NCBI GenBank assembly: GCA_937949745.1
Contig: CALECM010000096.1
Span: 1 to 14,659 of the forward strand
DNA length: 14,659 bases
Origin: an uncultured Bacteroidales bacterium
Lineage (GTDB): Bacteria > Bacteroidota > Bacteroidia > Bacteroidales > WCHB1-69
Direction of reading: 5' to 3'
Shown: positions 1-7,685 of the stretch, one piece after another
Numbering within the stretch: position 1 is the stretch's first letter
How the letters are laid out: every line of letters begins with the position of its first letter
The notes under the pieces: model-generated
The model's input: only the letters and a program-made list of their open reading frames with translations
The model's database searches: none
What the model was told of the DNA's origin: nothing
Made by a program: the position numbers and the translations under genes

Positions 1-1007
1 GTCGAATCTCTTTCAATTTAAGAAACAGGAATTTTTTAAAATTATTGGACTTTACACCGGAAGAGATCAAATTTTTGCTGACTTTATCAGCTGATCTGAA
101 AAAAGCAAAATATGCCGGAACGGAACAGCCCACATTAAAAGGTAAAAATATTGTATTGTTGTTTGAAAAAGATTCGACCCGTACCCGTTGTTCCTTCGAG
201 GTGGCCGCTTTAGACCAGGGCGCTCACGTTACTTACCTCGGACCCTCCGGATCACAAATGGGAAAAAAAGAATCTATGAAAGATACCGCCCGCGTATTAG
301 GAAGAATCTATGACGGTATCGAATATCGCGGTTATGCGCAGGAAATCGTGGAAACTCTCGGAAAATACGCCGGAGTACCGGTATGGAACGGACTTACGAC
401 CGAATTCCACCCGACCCAGATCCTGGCTGATTTCCTTACCATGATGGAACACAGTGACAAACCTTTAAGCCAGGTTTCATTCTGTTATCTGGGAGATGCC
501 CGCAATAATATGGGAAATTCCTTAATGGTCGGTGCCGCAAAAATGGGAATGGATTTCAGGGCTGCAGCACCCAAAGAATGTCAGCCTGATGAAGCTCTCG
601 TAGCGGAATGCCAGAAAATAGCCAAACAAACCGGTGCTAAAATTACCATTACGGACGATGTTGCCAAAGCCGTAAAAGGTGTGGATTTCCTTTACACCGA
701 CGTATGGGTATCGATGGGAGAACCGGCGGAAGTTTGGGAAGAAAGAATCAAATTATTATCCCCGTACCAGGTAAATATGGACGTGGTTAAAAAAACCGGG
801 AATCCCAATGTGAAATTCCTGCATTGTCTTCCTGCTTTCCACAACAGGGAAACTGCTGTAGGCGAAGATATTTTCCAAAAATTCGGTTTGGAATCTATGG
901 AAGTGACGGAAGATGTATTCGAATCACCGATGTCTCTCGTATTTGACGAAGCCGAAAACCGCATCCATACCATCAAAGCGGTTATGGTAGCAACATTAGG
1001 CAACTAA
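1..1007 (+). CDS. argF: Ornithine carbamoyltransferase (5' partial)
   Basis: Transfers the carbamoyl group from carbamoyl phosphate to L-ornithine, giving citrulline, in the cytoplasm. The frame is open to the left edge from codon 3-5; upstream of the TTG at 45 it reads FNLRNRNFLKLLDFTPEE, which aligns with the normal family N-terminus, so the true start lies outside the window and TTG45 is not the start. About 334 residues are visible, close to the full length of enteric OTCases. Visible motifs: carbamoyl-phosphate loop KDSTRTRCSFE (near residue 58), HPTQ (near 136), the ornithine loop DVWVSMGE, and HCLPAFH near the C-terminus. It is the canonical long OTCase and does not resemble the N-succinylornithine transcarbamylase of Bacteroides fragilis. 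The sequence alone cannot separate a biosynthetic (ArgF) from a catabolic (ArcB) role. A secreted protein gene follows one base after the stop. Confidence 0.95.
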   Translation, partial: RISFNLRNRNFLKLLDFTPEEIKFLLTLSADLKKAKYAGTEQPTLKGKNIVLLFEKDSTRTRCSFEVAALDQGAHVTYLGPSGSQMGKKESMKDTARVLGRIYDGIEYRGYAQEIVETLGKYAGVPVWNGLTTEFHPTQILADFLTMMEHSDKPLSQVSFCYLGDARNNMGNSLMVGAAKMGMDFRAAAPKECQPDEALVAECQKIAKQTGAKITITDDVAKAVKGVDFLYTDVWVSMGEPAEVWEERIKLLSPYQVNMDVVKKTGNPNVKFLHCLPAFHNRETAVGEDIFQKFGLESMEVTEDVFESPMSLVFDEAENRIHTIKAVMVATLGN

Positions 1008-1008
1008 A

Positions 1009-1425
1009 GTGAAATATTTCACGCTAATACTCTTATTGACAACCTTTACATCCGGCATTGTGTTTTCCCAACACAATGCCGATGATATTATCGGCTATTA
1101 CTATGTAGTCGATCCTTTTACGGATGAAGCTTCTCAAATCTATATATCCCGGAATTCCTCAGGGGAATACGAAGGAAAAGTAACCTGGATAAATAACCCT
1201 GAAAAACAATCATTTATAGGACTTCTTTTTTTACAAGAACTCAAATATGATCCGGAAAAAAAGGAATGGAATAAGGGAAGCATCAAATATCCGGGTAAAA
1301 AAGGCAATTTCAGTGTTAACATGCACTTCCAGGACCATGAGACTTTGAAAGTACGCGGATACTGGGGAATGGCTATGCTGGGAAAAACCGTTTACTGGAA
1401 AAAAGAAAAAGAGCAAAGAAAATAA
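1009..1425 (+). CDS. Secreted DUF2147 family protein
   Basis: A 138-residue protein of unknown function. Residues 1-20 form a signal peptide (hydrophobic run ILLLTTFTSGIVFS before Q21), so the mature protein is exported. The rest matches DUF2147: an opening DDIIGYYYV strand, a central YEGKVTWI segment, FLQELKYDPEKKEW, then the characteristic LKVRGYWGMAMLGKTVYW near the C-terminus. The family is a small beta-rich, lipocalin-like fold common in Bacteroidota and Proteobacteria; no ligand is established. The start is GTG at 1009, one base after the ornithine carbamoyltransferase stop, leaving no room for an independent promoter or a separate leader, so it is presumably translated from the same message. 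No catalytic motif is visible. The family call is made by eye from motif order and length. Confidence 0.85.
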   Translation: MKYFTLILLLTTFTSGIVFSQHNADDIIGYYYVVDPFTDEASQIYISRNSSGEYEGKVTWINNPEKQSFIGLLFLQELKYDPEKKEWNKGSIKYPGKKGNFSVNMHFQDHETLKVRGYWGMAMLGKTVYWKKEKEQRK

Positions 1426-1658
1426 AATCGTCTTTTTCTTCCAAAAATCAGCTCAATACTTCAATAAAACGATTGACTTTCTGTAATCGCAACGGAGAAT
1501 TCATTTTCGTAATACCAATATTTTTACTAAGCGAATGTTAATAAAGCATTTATTCCGACCAAAAAAGAGAGTATTATAACATTTTTTCGAGAAATTATTA
1601 AAATTAATTTATTTCATTCAATATATTCATCAATATCAGAATATAAATTTGAAATTCT

Positions 1659-1666
1659 TATTTTTG
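1659..1666 (+). promoter_or_regulatory. Bacteroidota-type -7 promoter element for the RNA candidate
   Basis: TATTTTTG is an exact match to the TAnnTTTG -7 element. It sits in a convergent gap where no protein gene begins downstream on this strand, so it fits an independent RNA gene starting near 1673. I see no clear TTTG -33 element at the usual distance, which lowers confidence. Confidence 0.5.
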
Positions 1667-1672
1667 TACTGA

Positions 1673-1836
1673 AATTTAAAATTGCATTTGCTATTGTTTT
1701 GGTGTAAGAATACCGCAGATTTTCAACAGTCTCAAAACAATAAATGTAGTGCCTGCGGGTAGACGTGGGTTTTACTTTATTTGACTGTGGGTTAGCGGTA
1801 CCTCTTATACGATAAAGTAACGACTCACGTTTTTTT
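1673..1836 (+). ncRNA. Candidate structured non-coding RNA with two hairpins and complementary loops
   Basis: Seen directly: hairpin 1 pairs 1692-1701 (TATTGTTTTG) with 1733-1742 (CAAAACAATA), a perfect 10-bp stem. Hairpin 2 pairs 1763-1780 with 1812-1830, about 18 bp including two G-T wobbles and one bulged C (1821), and runs straight into seven T (1830-1836), as an intrinsic terminator does. The two loops of about 30 nt are complementary to each other: 1702-1709 with 1803-1810 (8 bp, one wobble), 1711-1716 with 1795-1800 (6 bp), 1726-1731 with 1783-1788 (6 bp). A TAnnTTTG promoter element lies just upstream, giving a transcript of about 165 nt. No ORF of note is present. Not recognised as tmRNA, RNase P RNA or SRP RNA. 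A 6S-like or Bacteroidales-specific RNA is possible, but I cannot confirm a match from memory. The start and end are inferred. Confidence 0.55.
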
Positions 1837-1901
1837 ATTGATTTCCAATAGTGAATGTCTTAAAAACTGACTATGGGAAATATGAAAAAAAACGCCTGAA
1901 T

Positions 1902-1918
1902 ATTCCACTGGAATTTTT
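1902..1918 (+). terminator. Short hairpin with T-tract
   Basis: ATTCC (1902-1906), loop ACT, GGAAT (1910-1914), then T through 1918. The stem is only 5 bp, so on its own it is weak; it is listed because it is one of three further hairpin/T elements after the RNA candidate. Confidence 0.3.
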
Positions 1919-1935
1919 CATTAAAAGATTGAGGG

Positions 1936-1952
1936 ACCCGCGATGGGTTTTT
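1936..1952 (+). terminator. Short GC hairpin with T-tract
   Basis: ACCC (1936-1939), loop GCGAT, GGGT (1945-1948), then T through 1952. A four-pair stem that may act as a weak terminator for plus-strand transcripts. Confidence 0.35.
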
Positions 1953-1980
1953 ATTTGTAGGAACTATATTGAACTACCAT

Positions 1981-2010
1981 GAGCCGGTGAATTCCGGCTC
2001 TTCACTTTTT
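1981..2010 (+). terminator. Intrinsic terminator in the convergent gap
   Basis: GAGCCGG (1981-1987), loop TGAATT, CCGGCTC (1994-2000) forms a perfect 7-bp GC-rich stem, followed by TTCACTTTTT. The T-rich tail is only on the plus strand, so it should stop transcripts arriving from the left (the ornithine carbamoyltransferase/DUF2147 unit or the RNA candidate) before they run antisense into the large repeat protein gene that ends at 2053. Confidence 0.7.
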
Positions 2011-2052
2011 CAATATCTGCATTATAGGACTATCTAATACGAACAATTTCTA

Positions 2053-5000
2053 TTATATCGAATTATTCCTGATACACCGGACACTGGCCCCGTTATTTTT
2101 ATTCATGTCTTCAATGAGGATCACAGGGCAGCGGTAACGGATATGGGCAACTTTTCCCATCACGGTATTTCCGGAAAAGGAAGTCCAAAAGTAGGCATCT
2201 CCCTTAAGCTGATAAAAAATATCTGCGGAAGCGTTGTAATATCCGGCCGGTAAAGCTGAAAATCCGCTGTTGTTGTCAGCCGTATTATCATCCAGCCATT
2301 CACCGGGCTGACGTAAAGCATCCGTCCCGAAAGATATGAGTCCTTCGTAATCGGAAACCGTCGGCAACCGCCAGCCATTAGGACAGATACCCTGCACATA
2401 ACCTGCCGGATCCACCTCACCCGATCTGGTAGCGGCATTCCAATCATACAATAATCCGTATTTCAATCTATTAAAAACCGTATCAGTATACATTGCAGCC
2501 TGATATACCATAGGATTGTCCACGGGAGTAGCATCTTGTTGATAAACAGTACTCCTGAGGTTTTCTCCAGTCCAACATTCGCAATTGATACGAACAGTAG
2601 AGTAATCGTTTTGCTCGTAATCAGTAGCGTATACGGTTTCCAGATGAAAATCCGGATCATTGCCGGGACGGAGTTCCCAAATCGTATCGTTAGTACCACA
2701 AGGAGAATAATTGACCACGACCCAGAGTCCGCAACTGTCCTGAATACCGCAATGATTGCTTTCTACCGTCCATTCAATATAATGTATCCCGGCAGAATAG
2801 ACTGAATCAACAGGCAAATTATCGTTAAAAATAAAATCCCCCCCTATCCAGGTGATAGAAGGAGCCTGTAAGGCAATTTTCCGATCACAATAACCATAAG
2901 ACAGAGTAACGAGCGTATCAAGCGGGCAATCCGTGAAAATATCAAAATCAGGGGCAGGACAATTACCTTTAAAAATTTGCAGTATGGTATCATTACTACC
3001 GGGTTTAATACGGACATAAGCATCAGGAACCGGACTCCCGTCACTGTAAAGTACTTCAAATTTCCCATATGGAGCCGGTACGGTTTGGTTAGAGAAATAG
3101 ATATCCCAGGTACCGTCATCCAGGGGATAAACAGAAACGACTACCTGATTCATTCCTGATCCGTAAGAAATAGCACCATCCACATGAACCTGGTCGTTAT
3201 CGCTATCCATAATATCAACATTAAACTTTCCTCCGTCAAGATAGAGGTTACCGATTAAATCAATTCGTCCGATCTCTCCTGCCGTATCCCCGGGAGAAAT
3301 AATAGCTCCGGATTCTGTCACCGTTACAGGCGACTGAGCCGTACCATTCCCATACAATAAACCGTTTCCCGTATTGCGGCCTATTGCAATAAGATTCGCG
3401 GCCTGCAGTAGCGATCCAGCCCTGAGCCAAACGATACCTTCACTTCCCGTATTATGTCCGATGATAATATTACCACCGTTTGCCCTGGTATTAGAATCTA
3501 TGACCAATGTACCTTTTCCGAAATGACCTATACACAATTCTCCGGAATTGGACCAGTTTCCGCCGGCGGTAATCCTGACGTTACCATCCGAACCGGGATA
3601 ATTCCCGATAATTCCGGATCCGCTTCGGACATATCCGCCGTTGATTAACAGGTTACCTAAATTATTATTACCGACATACAATCTGTTATCGTGCTCAATA
3701 CGGCTTCTCGAATCAAGGGTTAAGCTACCTGTATCAATATTGCCGATAATAAAATTCGCACCATGGCTTATCCAGCGACTTCCCGTTTGCATCTCGACAT
3801 GGCTATTTGCCGAACCGGTTTGTGTTGCGATGTTCACATTTCCATTATTGGTTACTAGCGCTCCTTCCTTTAGTGTCAGCAATCCTGGTGCCCGGTTACC
3901 TACATATAAATTTCCGGAAGAGAACCACTCTCCCCCGTTCATTACTACTTCACCATAACTACCCGCTTCATTTGAAATAGTGGCATCGGTATTTTCCAAA
4001 TAAGCATTACTATCGAGAGTCAAATAACCGTTTCCATAGTTCCCGACACGAAGTATTCCGGAATTAACCCATCTACTGTTTTCAATAAGCATCGTACCGG
4101 AAGAACTGCCGCCATTGCCGATGTAACATAAACCGGTAGATACATTGCTTCTGCTTTTTACGGATAATGATCCGTTGCCGGTATTCCCGATATAAAAATA
4201 TCCGGAATTGATCCATCTGCTTCCGTTTTCCACCGTAATGACACCGTCGCTACCGACATTTCCGCCTATCTGGACAAACCCGGTTTCTATGGAAGCGCTA
4301 TCCACCTGTAACATACCGTCACCGTTTGCATAGTTGCTCACGAATAATCCGCCGCTATGAACAGCGATTGCCGTAGGATGAAGCCGGGCCCTTCCATAGC
4401 TTAAATTACCGATAACCCATTGTTCCCCGTTGCTGATCCACTTTCCGTGACTACTGATATTCAATTCTCCGGTAGAGTTTTCCCTGTTACCCACATAAAC
4501 ATTACTGTCGATGATGATTTCCCCGCTATTAACAATATCTAATTTACCGTGGCCGAAATTTCCAACATGAAGTTGGCCGGAAGAATACCATTTACCGCTA
4601 TCCACGACCACTTCCCCATTACCGGTACTATTCCCGATCACGGCTCTTTGATTTTCAACATATCCTCCGTTCACGATCGATAAGTTGCCGCTGCCTCTTC
4701 CCCCGACATATAAAACGCCGGAATTGATCCAACGACCGCCGGAATTAACTTTTACCTCCCCATCGGCCGTAGCGGCATTCCCGATCACGGCAAAAGAACC
4801 GTTCACCATGGCGCTATCCTGTATATCCAGCTTTCCCGAACCATTATTCCCAATATAAGCGGGTCCACTCCCACCCCATTTTCCATGATCCGAAATAATT
4901 ATATTCCCGAAAGCCGACGTATCATCACCAAGACGTACTTCCGCATTCGTAATGAATTCACTGCCGGATCCGCTTACAGATAAATTGCCTGTTCCCCTGT

Positions 5001-6006
5001 ATCCCATATATACATTTGCGGTACTATTCCATTGTCCTCCGTCTATCAACTCCACATTCCCCGTAACACCACTCATGGTACCCACATAAGCACTCGTATT
5101 GGATACAATACTCTGATTGCCGTCATGAGATCCGCTTACGGTAAGAATACCATTCCCGCTGTTACCGACGCGCAATATCCCGTTATTGACCCATCGTCCG
5201 CCGGCCGTAATATTCGCTTCTCCATAACCGGTTATATAATTGCCCAGATATCCGTTCTGATTCTGGACAAGTGCATTCTCAACACTGAGGGAACCCCTTC
5301 CCTGGTTTCCCACGTATAACGGTCCGTTATTAATCCATGAAGCACTATCCCGGACCACTGCCATACTTTGAGAAGTAGTGGCACTACCGACTCTTCCTTC
5401 CGTATTAATGACAGTACTACCGTTCCCCGTTATTTCCAGTTCTCCATTCCCGTTCCTGCCGACATGAAAATAATTAACGCCTTCCCATTTACCTCCCTCC
5501 TTGACCGTCACTTTCCCGGAGGAGCCTGTCGAATAGGCTATGATGGAATAATCCTGACTACGGATTTCACCGTCATTCCCAAGTATTATATTTCCGGACT
5601 GGTTATATCCGGTTATGAGCCTGCTTATTTCCACTATATCATTTTCCACTACAGCGGTATTTCCATTATCGATATAGGCATTATCCGATATTCCCGGCAC
5701 GTTATTCAGGTTCCAGTTACCGGGGATAAACCAGGACCCTTCGCCTGATCCGCTCCAATAATAATTGGCATTCATTTCCTCCGGCATATCCAGCGTTATG
5801 CCGTCGCCAAAACAAGGATTAAAATCCGGAGATAAAACCGGTAGTAAACTTATCAATGTATCTTGTACATCAATTCCTGTATTATATGACGGAAATTCCG
5901 AAACTGCCGGACTTGTTGGAGCCGGATCATTACTTCCGTTAACTTTCAAGATAATAAACAACAAACAAACGCTAATCCATAATCGTATCATAGTAAAATT
6001 TTTCAT
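2053..6006 (-). CDS. Large secreted repeat protein with T5SS/PEP-CTERM-type repeats and C-terminal FISUMP domain
   Basis: A 1317-residue predicted extracellular protein. Residues 1-24 are a signal peptide (hydrophobic ISVCLLFIILKV). WSGSGEGSWFIPGNWN (about 84-99) is the entry segment typical of autotransporter-like passengers. From about 140 to 880 there are about 14 units of roughly 55 residues built on a W-[IV]-N-S-G-x-L-x-V-G-N-x-G-x-G-x-L-x-[IV] core followed by an IGN..GS.G.V.V strand, matching the T5SS/PEP-CTERM-associated repeat; this implies a right-handed beta-helix. A closing SGAIISPGD segment follows near 900. Residues about 1015-1105 resemble an HYR/Ig-like domain (TDCP...AGIHYIEWTV...DSCGLWVVV). 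The C-terminus (about 1142-1317) is a FISUMP domain: WTGENLR, YGLLYDWNA, GICPNGWRLPT, GFSALPAGYY, YFWTS, SVRCIRN. There is no autotransporter barrel, PEP-CTERM anchor or evident type IX sorting domain. A role as adhesin or surface structure is inferred only. Confidence 0.85.
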   Translation of the reverse strand: MKNFTMIRLWISVCLLFIILKVNGSNDPAPTSPAVSEFPSYNTGIDVQDTLISLLPVLSPDFNPCFGDGITLDMPEEMNANYYWSGSGEGSWFIPGNWNLNNVPGISDNAYIDNGNTAVVENDIVEISRLITGYNQSGNIILGNDGEIRSQDYSIIAYSTGSSGKVTVKEGGKWEGVNYFHVGRNGNGELEITGNGSTVINTEGRVGSATTSQSMAVVRDSASWINNGPLYVGNQGRGSLSVENALVQNQNGYLGNYITGYGEANITAGGRWVNNGILRVGNSGNGILTVSGSHDGNQSIVSNTSAYVGTMSGVTGNVELIDGGQWNSTANVYMGYRGTGNLSVSGSGSEFITNAEVRLGDDTSAFGNIIISDHGKWGGSGPAYIGNNGSGKLDIQDSAMVNGSFAVIGNAATADGEVKVNSGGRWINSGVLYVGGRGSGNLSIVNGGYVENQRAVIGNSTGNGEVVVDSGKWYSSGQLHVGNFGHGKLDIVNSGEIIIDSNVYVGNRENSTGELNISSHGKWISNGEQWVIGNLSYGRARLHPTAIAVHSGGLFVSNYANGDGMLQVDSASIETGFVQIGGNVGSDGVITVENGSRWINSGYFYIGNTGNGSLSVKSRSNVSTGLCYIGNGGSSSGTMLIENSRWVNSGILRVGNYGNGYLTLDSNAYLENTDATISNEAGSYGEVVMNGGEWFSSGNLYVGNRAPGLLTLKEGALVTNNGNVNIATQTGSANSHVEMQTGSRWISHGANFIIGNIDTGSLTLDSRSRIEHDNRLYVGNNNLGNLLINGGYVRSGSGIIGNYPGSDGNVRITAGGNWSNSGELCIGHFGKGTLVIDSNTRANGGNIIIGHNTGSEGIVWLRAGSLLQAANLIAIGRNTGNGLLYGNGTAQSPVTVTESGAIISPGDTAGEIGRIDLIGNLYLDGGKFNVDIMDSDNDQVHVDGAISYGSGMNQVVVSVYPLDDGTWDIYFSNQTVPAPYGKFEVLYSDGSPVPDAYVRIKPGSNDTILQIFKGNCPAPDFDIFTDCPLDTLVTLSYGYCDRKIALQAPSITWIGGDFIFNDNLPVDSVYSAGIHYIEWTVESNHCGIQDSCGLWVVVNYSPCGTNDTIWELRPGNDPDFHLETVYATDYEQNDYSTVRINCECWTGENLRSTVYQQDATPVDNPMVYQAAMYTDTVFNRLKYGLLYDWNAATRSGEVDPAGYVQGICPNGWRLPTVSDYEGLISFGTDALRQPGEWLDDNTADNNSGFSALPAGYYNASADIFYQLKGDAYFWTSFSGNTVMGKVAHIRYRCPVILIEDMNKNNGASVRCIRNNSI

Positions 6007-6048
6007 TATTGGACAGTAGGCTCACAAGAGACTGAAAAAATAAGGCCG

Positions 6049-6056
6049 CAAAGATA
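6049..6056 (-). promoter_or_regulatory. Promoter of the large repeat protein gene
   Basis: On the minus strand this reads TATCTTTG, an exact TAnnTTTG match, predicting a start near 6042 and a 5' leader of about 36 nt. The -33 position (6076-6079) reads TCTG on the minus strand, three of four bases of TTTG. Confidence 0.6.
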
Positions 6057-6271
6057 ATAAAAATCACAATAAAACCAGATCTATAAACATTTTTTTAAAA
6101 TTCAATAATCAATAATTAAATAATATCGATTTTTACATATTTATATAGTATTATGCCATATTTCATGGAATTTTTTATAAGAAAGGAGATTTTATAATAC
6201 TCAATTATTAAAATATTAAGTTAAGGAAACTTATTTCCCTGATCAAATGTTTATTTAAAAAAAATCAGATT

Positions 6272-7189
6272 ATGGTCAACAGAAAATTTTTAAATTATCC
6301 GGACTGGCAGAATACAGCTGATACCGTTCATCTTTTACTCCAAATATCGGGTAAAATAAAATTAGAAAAAAATCATCCGCGTCCGGAATGGGCACATATC
6401 AGGCATTATCTCACGGCAGACGGTCTGACCACAGGTCTTATACCGGATGAAAAATCCCCGTTCGAACTTGATTTCAATTTCAGGGAACAGTATCTGAAAA
6501 TACATAATACAGAACCAAGACAGGTGATCATACCGTTGAAAGACGGGCAAAGCATTTCCTGGTATTATAAGAAAATCATGGAAGCCCTGGAATACCTGGG
6601 ATCTCCTGTCAAAATCAATACCCGTTGCCAGGAATTTTATGACCAGGTAGAGCTGGATCAGGATGAGAGATATCATTCTTTTGATGAAAAATCAGTACTG
6701 ATATTTTTGGAGAATTTATATTTCGCATGTAACGTTATGCGGGATTTTATAGCTCCTTTTCGTGGAAAAGTGGACAATCCGGCTTATTATTTCGGCACTA
6801 TGGACCTGTCGGCCATTATTTACAGCGGTGAACCGGCTCCCTTTGGGAAAGATGCCGCTATATCTGCCCATGCCTTCGACGAACGCAATCTTGAGATCGG
6901 TTTCTGGCCCGGTGACGTACATTTTCCCGAACCGGCTTTTTATATTCTGCCTTATCCTTTTATTGCCGACATTCAAGGTAACGATAAGATGATCCGGCCC
7001 GATAAAGCCTGGTTTTCTCCTGAAAAAAAAGAATTCTTTTTGAAACTGGCAGATGCCTTTTCTTATGATGATCCTACGGAAAAAGTAAAAGAATTTTTCC
7101 AATCGGGATGGGATATAAACCAGAAATTGAAACGTTGGGATAACCTGGACTGGATCACCCACCCGCTTCAGTATCAAAAACAGGAATAA
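6272..7189 (+). CDS. DUF5996 family protein
   Basis: A 305-residue cytoplasmic protein of unknown function; no signal peptide or membrane segment. The features match DUF5996: an N-terminal WQNTADTVHLLLQISGKIKL, then HIRHYLTADGLTTGLIP, FELDFNFREQYLKI, and in the second half YYFGTMDLSAIIYSG, a histidine/glutamate stretch, IGFWPGD and EPAFYILPYPF. Length is typical of the family. The start is ATG at 6272; an A-rich stretch upstream replaces a Shine-Dalgarno, normal for this phylum. The gene is divergent from the large repeat protein and convergent with the DUF3795 gene, whose stop is 10 bases after this one, so it is probably monocistronic. I found no convincing TAnnTTTG upstream. No catalytic residues can be named. 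Confidence 0.85.
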   Translation: MVNRKFLNYPDWQNTADTVHLLLQISGKIKLEKNHPRPEWAHIRHYLTADGLTTGLIPDEKSPFELDFNFREQYLKIHNTEPRQVIIPLKDGQSISWYYKKIMEALEYLGSPVKINTRCQEFYDQVELDQDERYHSFDEKSVLIFLENLYFACNVMRDFIAPFRGKVDNPAYYFGTMDLSAIIYSGEPAPFGKDAAISAHAFDERNLEIGFWPGDVHFPEPAFYILPYPFIADIQGNDKMIRPDKAWFSPEKKEFFLKLADAFSYDDPTEKVKEFFQSGWDINQKLKRWDNLDWITHPLQYQKQE

Positions 7190-7199
7190 GATTAAGCTT

Positions 7200-7634
7200 T
7201 TAAAGAAAGTCACCGATATCCTCTATTGTCATTTCTTTTCCGCACCGGGCACATTTATAGGTGAAAAAATGGATAATTCCACCACATTCAGGACATTTCC
7301 AACGTTCAGTCAGTTCGCGATGGTATTCTTCCACTCCTTTCGTTTTGAGATGCGGAAAAAACAAAGGTATTTCATGGCGATAATGGTATCTCGCGTCTCC
7401 ACTGTGATTGGCAAGTAATTTCTTTCGGATCTTTCTGCAGGGAAATTCCTCACAATATATACAATAATCCAGTTTCCGTTCTTCGTAACAACATATTCTG
7501 ACCCAACATTTCCACTTGCTCCCGCGCTTTTGCCGGGAATCCTCAGAGCTACATCCGTAACAGGTTTTTTGAAAAGAAGGACAAGCACCGCAAAATATTC
7601 CGCAGGGAGCCAGTTCCGGATTCCGGATATTCAT
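7200..7634 (-). CDS. DUF3795 zinc-binding protein with C-terminal zinc ribbon
   Basis: A 144-residue cysteine-rich cytoplasmic protein, function unknown. The N-terminal two thirds match DUF3795: PCGIFCGACPSF (C11, C15, C18), CYGC (C25, C28), then C43, C48, C49 and the CIYCEEFPC motif (C58, C61, C66). A separate C-terminal zinc ribbon follows: CPECGG (C114, C117) and CARCGK (C128, C131). The cysteine spacing implies two or more bound metal ions, zinc being most likely. Start is ATG at 7634, preceded on the minus strand by AAAGGA about seven bases upstream, one of the few clear Shine-Dalgarno sequences in the window. It lies 39 bases downstream of the beta-barrel gene on the same strand and may be read from the same promoter, although an AT-rich inverted repeat lies between them. 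Confidence 0.85.
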   Translation of the reverse strand: MNIRNPELAPCGIFCGACPSFQKTCYGCSSEDSRQKRGSKWKCWVRICCYEERKLDYCIYCEEFPCRKIRKKLLANHSGDARYHYRHEIPLFFPHLKTKGVEEYHRELTERWKCPECGGIIHFFTYKCARCGKEMTIEDIGDFL

Positions 7635-7664
7635 CTTAATCCTTTTTAATACAGTACGATAAAA

Positions 7665-7685
7665 TATACTTTATTAAAAAGTATA
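7665..7685 (-). terminator. Weak AT-rich hairpin after the beta-barrel gene
   Basis: TATACTTT (7665-7672) and AAAGTATA (7678-7685) form an 8-bp AT-rich stem with a 5-base loop, overlapping the beta-barrel stop codon. On the minus strand it is followed by ATTTTAT. It could reduce read-through into the DUF3795 gene, but it is too AT-rich to be a confident terminator. Confidence 0.25.

Noticed and set aside
45..47. TTG as the start of the ornithine carbamoyltransferase
   Set aside because: The frame upstream encodes conserved family sequence to the window edge, so the gene is simply truncated on the left.
1873..1899. Eight-codon ORF MGNMKKNA after the RNA candidate
   Set aside because: Too short and formed of an A-tract; no supporting signal.
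1663..2010. tmRNA, RNase P RNA or SRP RNA in the convergent gap
   Set aside because: None of their conserved core sequences is present and there is no CCA-type end or tag ORF; the structure was kept only as an unassigned RNA.
2160..5748. Several long frames on both strands inside the large repeat gene
   Set aside because: They are shadows of the 1317-residue gene; its repeats give coherent domains and a signal peptide, while the others give no recognisable domain.
2053..6006. CRISPR or tandem DNA repeat in the large gene
   Set aside because: The repetition is at protein level with diverged DNA; there are no identical repeat/spacer units.
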